In this document: in pieces, positions 61,017 through 64,000 of the stretch | Position numbering within the stretch: position 1 is the stretch's first letter | Layout: each line of letters starts with the position of its first letter | Origin: Paractinoplanes durhamensis | GTDB taxonomy: Bacteria; Actinomycetota; Actinomycetes; Mycobacteriales; Micromonosporaceae | Direction of reading: 5' to 3' | Assembly: GCF_016862175.1 (NCBI RefSeq) | Contig: NZ_BOML01000051.1 | Span: 61,187 to 125,186, forward strand | DNA length: 64,000 bases | The notes under the pieces: model-generated | Database searches by the model: none | Seen by the model: the letters and a program-made list of their open reading frames with translations, nothing else | What the model was told of the DNA's origin: nothing | Program-made: the position numbers and the translations under genes

Positions 61017-61413
61017 CGGTGTTGCCTTTCGGGAGTGCCTGATTGGCGGCGCTCCCGGCGACACCTACGTCAATCGCCCGACCGTGACGGCAGGAGGGAG
61101 CACCCACTTCGATGCAGCGTTCATGGGTCTCACCTCCTCAAGCGGCGTCACGTCAGGAGCAAGCTACAAGCCCGGCCACCAACCGTCCAGCCCTTTTCCG
61201 GTCGTCACTCGGCCGGGAGAAGTCCGGCCTCGCCGCACATCATTGAACCTTCTCGACGTGGCCAGGGCAGCAGCACCCGGCGCCGGTCATCGCGCCGCAA
61301 CCGCAGGCCCGATGTCAGGTTGACGAAGGTTCATCGACCAGCGTCATCCCGGAAGCCGTCCGGCATTGCCTAGGATCACTATCCATCTGCCGCCTCGACG
61401 GAGGGGATTCCTG
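61017..61413. other. Divergent intergenic region between monooxygenase and methyltransferase
   Basis: The 397-base gap separates the two divergent starts, and I see no gene, strong inverted repeat or RNA in it. It must hold promoters for both neighbours. The stretch 61100-61330 has mixed composition and short frames without ribosome sites. Confidence 0.4.
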
Positions 61414-62187
61414 ATGACCGGCCCCAGCATCGACGACACCCGGCCGAGCAGCGCCCGGGTGTGGAACTACCTACTGGACGGCAAGGACAACTTCCCCGTC
61501 GACCGGGAGTTGGGCGAGGCGCTCCGCGCGGCGAACCCGGGGATCGTCGCGGTCGCACAGGCGCAACGGAGGTTCCTCAAGCAGGCGGTCACCCTCCTCG
61601 CCGGCGAGGGCATCCGGCAGTTCCTGGACATCGGCACCGGCCTGCCGACGGCCGACAACACACACGAGGTAGCGCAGCGAGCGGCCCCCGAGTCGCGGAT
61701 CGTCTACGTCGACAACGACCCGCTCGTGCTGGTGCACGCCCGCGCGCTCCTGACGAGCACCCCCGAGGGCGCGACCGCGTACGTCGACGCCAACGTGCAG
61801 GACCCGGAACGAATCCTGAGCGAGGCGGCCCGGACACTCGACCTCAACCGCCCGGTGGCCCTGACCATGATCGGCATCCTGGGCAACGTCGCCGACTACA
61901 CCGAGGCCCGCTCGATCGTCGACCGTCTGCTCAGCGCCGTGCCGTCGGGCAGCTACCTGGCGGTGAGCGACGGCACGAGCACCAGCGCGGAGAGCGTGGA
62001 GAGCCAGCGGGTCGCCAACAAGGGCGGCCACCCGTACAACCTGCGCTCCCCCGAGGAGATCGCCGGCTACTTCCAGGGCCTGGAACTGCTCGAGCCCGGC
62101 CTGGTGCCGACGTCACGGTGGCGCCCGCCGCCCGGACCAGAACCAGAGGCCCTCGACGTGTACTGCGCAGTCGGCCGCAAGCCTTGA
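61414..62187 (+). CDS. SAM-dependent methyltransferase of the DUF574 (Methyltransf_19) family
   Basis: The protein has 257 residues. It opens DDTRPSSARVWNYLLDGKDN, then FPVDRELGEAL, and has GIRQFLDIGTGLPTADNTHE as the SAM motif, all DUF574 signatures. These methyltransferases are abundant in mycelial actinomycetes, usually in several copies; the substrates are unknown. ATG 61414 follows GGAGGGG by 7 bases. Relatives often lie near DUF397 or XRE genes, but not here. Confidence 0.95.
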   Translation: MTGPSIDDTRPSSARVWNYLLDGKDNFPVDRELGEALRAANPGIVAVAQAQRRFLKQAVTLLAGEGIRQFLDIGTGLPTADNTHEVAQRAAPESRIVYVDNDPLVLVHARALLTSTPEGATAYVDANVQDPERILSEAARTLDLNRPVALTMIGILGNVADYTEARSIVDRLLSAVPSGSYLAVSDGTSTSAESVESQRVANKGGHPYNLRSPEEIAGYFQGLELLEPGLVPTSRWRPPPGPEPEALDVYCAVGRKP

Positions 62188-62202
62188 GGCGCGACGGACA
62201 CG

Positions 62203-62258
62203 CCCGGCCGGCATAGCCCGACCGGCAAAGCCCGACCGGCAAAGCCCGACCGGCAAAG
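62203..62258. repeat. Four tandem copies of a 14-bp unit
   Basis: The unit CCCGACCGGCAAAG occurs exactly three times (62217-62258) after a variant copy CCCGGCCGGCATAG (62203-62216), directly after the methyltransferase stop. The unit is not a multiple of three and lies outside the gene. Confidence 0.9.
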
Positions 62259-62368
62259 CGAGAGGCCGCGCCGGCGCTGTCGGTGACCGTGGCGGCGATG
62301 GTGTCGGCAACCAGCCGGGCGGACGCGGGGCGGTATTGGCGGACGCCGACGAACGAGACCGGCACGAC

Positions 62369-63646
62369 TCAGCCGAGCAACGGGTGGCGGGCGCGCACTG
62401 CCGATGACGACCGCGACGAAAGACACGCCCACGGGCTCGACGCCCGGCACACCGGAAAGGCGGAGAAGGGGTGCGCCGTCGGGGCGAACCCGATCCGCGA
62501 TGAGAATGACGGCGGCGCATTTGCGACTTCCGCAACGAAATGTTCGCCAAGCGGCCGCATGGCCACGCCGAAGGGCAGCACCCCATTTCCGAGCGGACGG
62601 CATTGCCAATTTCCCGACGGCGGCACCGACTGATTAAGCGGCGAACACCGTCGCCATTTCCGTGGCGATCTCCGGCGCTGCCGGCGAGGTGTTCGCCGTG
62701 CGTGTTGCCGCCCGGCACCGACCGTGTCGGGGCTGTTGTCGTGGGTCAGTGGGTCTCGGTGACGCCACGGCGCCACCGACAGGGATGCGGCGATCGATAT
62801 CCCCGGACAGGCAGCGGCAGGACACCACCCGAACCCGAACTGCATGACGGCAGCGCGCGGTCGAAGTTGTCCGTCCCCACCCACTGATCCATGTCGGCCG
62901 GCGCCCTCAACCGGACCGTCGATCCGGCCCTCGGGCTCGGGCTCGGGCTCCGGCTCCGGCTCCGACTCCGACTCCGACTCCGACTCCGACTCCGACAAGC
63001 CTGGAAACTCGGCTAACCGTGCAGGCTCGGCCAAGCGCACAGCCTCGGCCAAGCGCACAGCCTCGGCCAAGCCCACAGCCTCGGCCAAGCCCACAGCCTC
63101 GGCCAAGCGTGCAGCCTCGGCCAAGCGTGCAGCCTCGGCCAAGCGTGCAGCCTCGGCCTGAGCAGCGGTTTCTGCCCGGGGAGCAAGCTCGGTCTGGTTT
63201 GCCATTTGCGGTATGCCCGCGGCTGTCGACCAGCCTGCGGCGGGGACGGCCGTGCCGGTCGGGCTAGCTGGGCCAGCCGGGCCGGACAAGGCAGCCGGGC
63301 CGGACAAGGCAGGCTGCTGGCTGTCTCGCGGCAAGTCGCGCTCGGGCGGGTCGGCACGGCTTGGCAGCGCGGGCGACGGCCGCTGCAGGCAGGTCGCCTC
63401 GGCCGGCCAGATCAACGGCGGGACAGCCTCGAAGTCATCGTGCAGGCCGACCTCGGCGCACTCGCGAGAGCAACCCCGAGACTGGCACAACTTCCGCGCA
63501 TGACGCCGAATGAGACCCCAGCGCCGCCGACGCGCATGGTCAAGACGGAATTCTTCTTTCAGCGGCGAATAGTTTCGCGCTCTCGTGCGATCCCGCATAG
63601 CGGCAGTTGCGGGACGGGTGAATAACTGAAGCTGCTGGTACCGCAT
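62369..63646 (-). CDS. Low-complexity protein with Ala/Glu- and Ser/Glu-rich repeats (doubtful)
   Basis: An open frame of 425 codons starts at ATG 63646, with GGAG about 10 bases upstream. The N-terminal 80 residues (MRDRTRARNYSPLKEEFR from residue 17, then HARRRRWGLIRRHARKL) look like a genuine conserved basic actinobacterial protein. A repeat region follows: RLAEA-type units and then (Ser-Glu)n and (Pro-Glu)n runs. The last 150 residues have poor coding character and may be read-through of non-coding DNA after a frameshift. The true gene may end earlier. No function is known. Confidence 0.4.
   Translation of the reverse strand: MRYQQLQLFTRPATAAMRDRTRARNYSPLKEEFRLDHARRRRWGLIRRHARKLCQSRGCSRECAEVGLHDDFEAVPPLIWPAEATCLQRPSPALPSRADPPERDLPRDSQQPALSGPAALSGPAGPASPTGTAVPAAGWSTAAGIPQMANQTELAPRAETAAQAEAARLAEAARLAEAARLAEAVGLAEAVGLAEAVRLAEAVRLAEPARLAEFPGLSESESESESESEPEPEPEPEPEGRIDGPVEGAGRHGSVGGDGQLRPRAAVMQFGFGWCPAAACPGISIAASLSVAPWRHRDPLTHDNSPDTVGAGRQHARRTPRRQRRRSPRKWRRCSPLNQSVPPSGNWQCRPLGNGVLPFGVAMRPLGEHFVAEVANAPPSFSSRIGFAPTAHPFSAFPVCRASSPWACLSSRSSSAVRARHPLLG
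62934..63165. repeat. Microsatellite and 18-bp minisatellite block
   Basis: Runs of CTCGGG, CTCCGG and CTCCGA hexamers (about 62934-62997) are followed by about eight tandem copies of an 18-bp unit like AGCCTCGGCCAAGCGCAC or AGCCTCGGCCAAGCGTGC (about 63013-63160). The units are multiples of three, so they keep frame in the doubtful leftward gene, giving Ser-Glu, Pro-Glu and AEAxRL repeats. Confidence 0.85.
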
Positions 63647-64000
63647 GGGACTTATTCTCCTGCACTCCGCACGGCACTCGCCAATAGCGGATCATGCCAA
63701 CCTCAAGAATCCCGCATAGCCGGAAAATCGGTTGCGTGACCAATCAAAGAAACCATTACGGCCGGCGCGGGAAAGCGGCTCGAAACCGCGCCGAACCTGC
63801 CCTTCAAACCTGCGGGCGCGGGGTGGACGTGCCGGTGAGACCGGCCGCAGCCAACTCAGCGCAGGGGCGAACAGAGAGAGCGCAGGGGTGAGCTTCCCCC
63901 GGTTCCCGGACACCGTCGCTGAGGCGACACTCGGTCGCCGAGGGAGGAGTTTGGCGCTTGCGCCACCATCCGCCGGAAAGCGCAGGGAGCGCAGGTCCAC
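63647..64000. other. Window end without a gene I can support
   Basis: The last 354 bases are less GC-rich than the rest. A leftward frame open from the window edge to 63692 (102 codons) is Arg/Pro/Leu-rich without any recognised motif. An inverted-repeat-like region (about 63917-63937, CACCGTCGCTGAGGCGACAC) may be a hairpin. The nearest promoter would be that of the doubtful gene at 63646. Confidence 0.35.

Noticed and set aside
63013..63160. CRISPR array
   Set aside because: The 18-bp units are directly tandem with no spacers, keep a reading frame and have no cas genes nearby.
63692..64000. Partial gene at the right edge
   Set aside because: The open frame is Arg/Pro-rich without a motif or ribosome site, and its composition does not match the other genes.

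Overview
The window is very GC-rich, densely coded chromosomal DNA from an actinobacterium. It carries families typical of mycelial actinomycetes: a DUF5753/DUF397 pair, a DUF574-type methyltransferase, a CebR-type operator, a CBM2-tailed cellulase, QsdR-type and HxlR regulators, and an ECF sigma factor with a SnoaL-like tail. The gene styles suggest Micromonosporaceae, possibly Actinoplanes. That placement is inference from protein style; no rRNA or marker gene is present.

Layout. 1-7.1 kb: the end of a Ser/Thr protein kinase, a CebR-like LacI repressor, an MFS transporter divergent from a secreted GH3 beta-glucosidase across a perfect CebR box, and a secreted GH5-CBM2 cellulase. 7.1-12.7 kb: small secreted and membrane proteins, a DUF397 protein with a truncated DUF5753 regulator, a membrane-anchored pentapeptide-repeat protein, and a secreted metallopeptidase. 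12.7-18.5 kb: a GntR regulator, a divergent GAF histidine kinase and REC-GAF response regulator, an Lrp-type regulator divergent from alanine dehydrogenase, and an aldo/keto reductase. 18.8-25.3 kb: a YwiC-like protein, a TetR regulator, a secreted S33-type hydrolase, a tandem-repeat intergenic region, a cutinase/polyester hydrolase with the motifs of known PET hydrolases, a QsdR-like regulator and a dienelactone-hydrolase-like protein. 25.3-28.0 kb: a D,D-carboxypeptidase followed by a CD-NTase-like nucleotidyltransferase and a one-TM protein, which resembles a minimal CBASS-like pair. 28.2-37.0 kb: a ferric-reductase-like flavoprotein, a polysaccharide deacetylase, an SDR remnant, an HxlR regulator, a leucine-rich-repeat protein, a sugar-efflux-like MFS protein, a Fic protein whose start codon lies in a 37-bp palindrome, and a Tat-exported phospholipase C.

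37.0-50.4 kb is a complete selenocysteine locus. It holds selB and selA, divergent from a three-gene formate dehydrogenase operon whose catalytic subunit reads an in-frame UGA as Sec, then selD and the selC tRNA. The UGA is followed by a hairpin with the GGUCU loop at the same distance as in E. coli fdhF. A tightly coupled four-gene lipid-modification operon (FAD oxidoreductase, DUF1365, cyclopropane-fatty-acid-synthase-like methyltransferase, DUF1295) sits between fdh and selD/selC. SelA, SelB, SelD and tRNA-Sec together make and insert Sec, and the only Sec client visible here is the formate dehydrogenase alpha subunit.

50.4-64 kb: a DUF4240 lipoprotein; an operon of MmyB-like XRE regulator, ECF sigma factor and quinone oxidoreductase; a multi-TM GAF/PAS protein without an output domain; a CPBP protease; a NarL-type two-component pair; an FAD monooxygenase; a DUF574-type methyltransferase; and a low-complexity repeat-rich tail with one doubtful gene.
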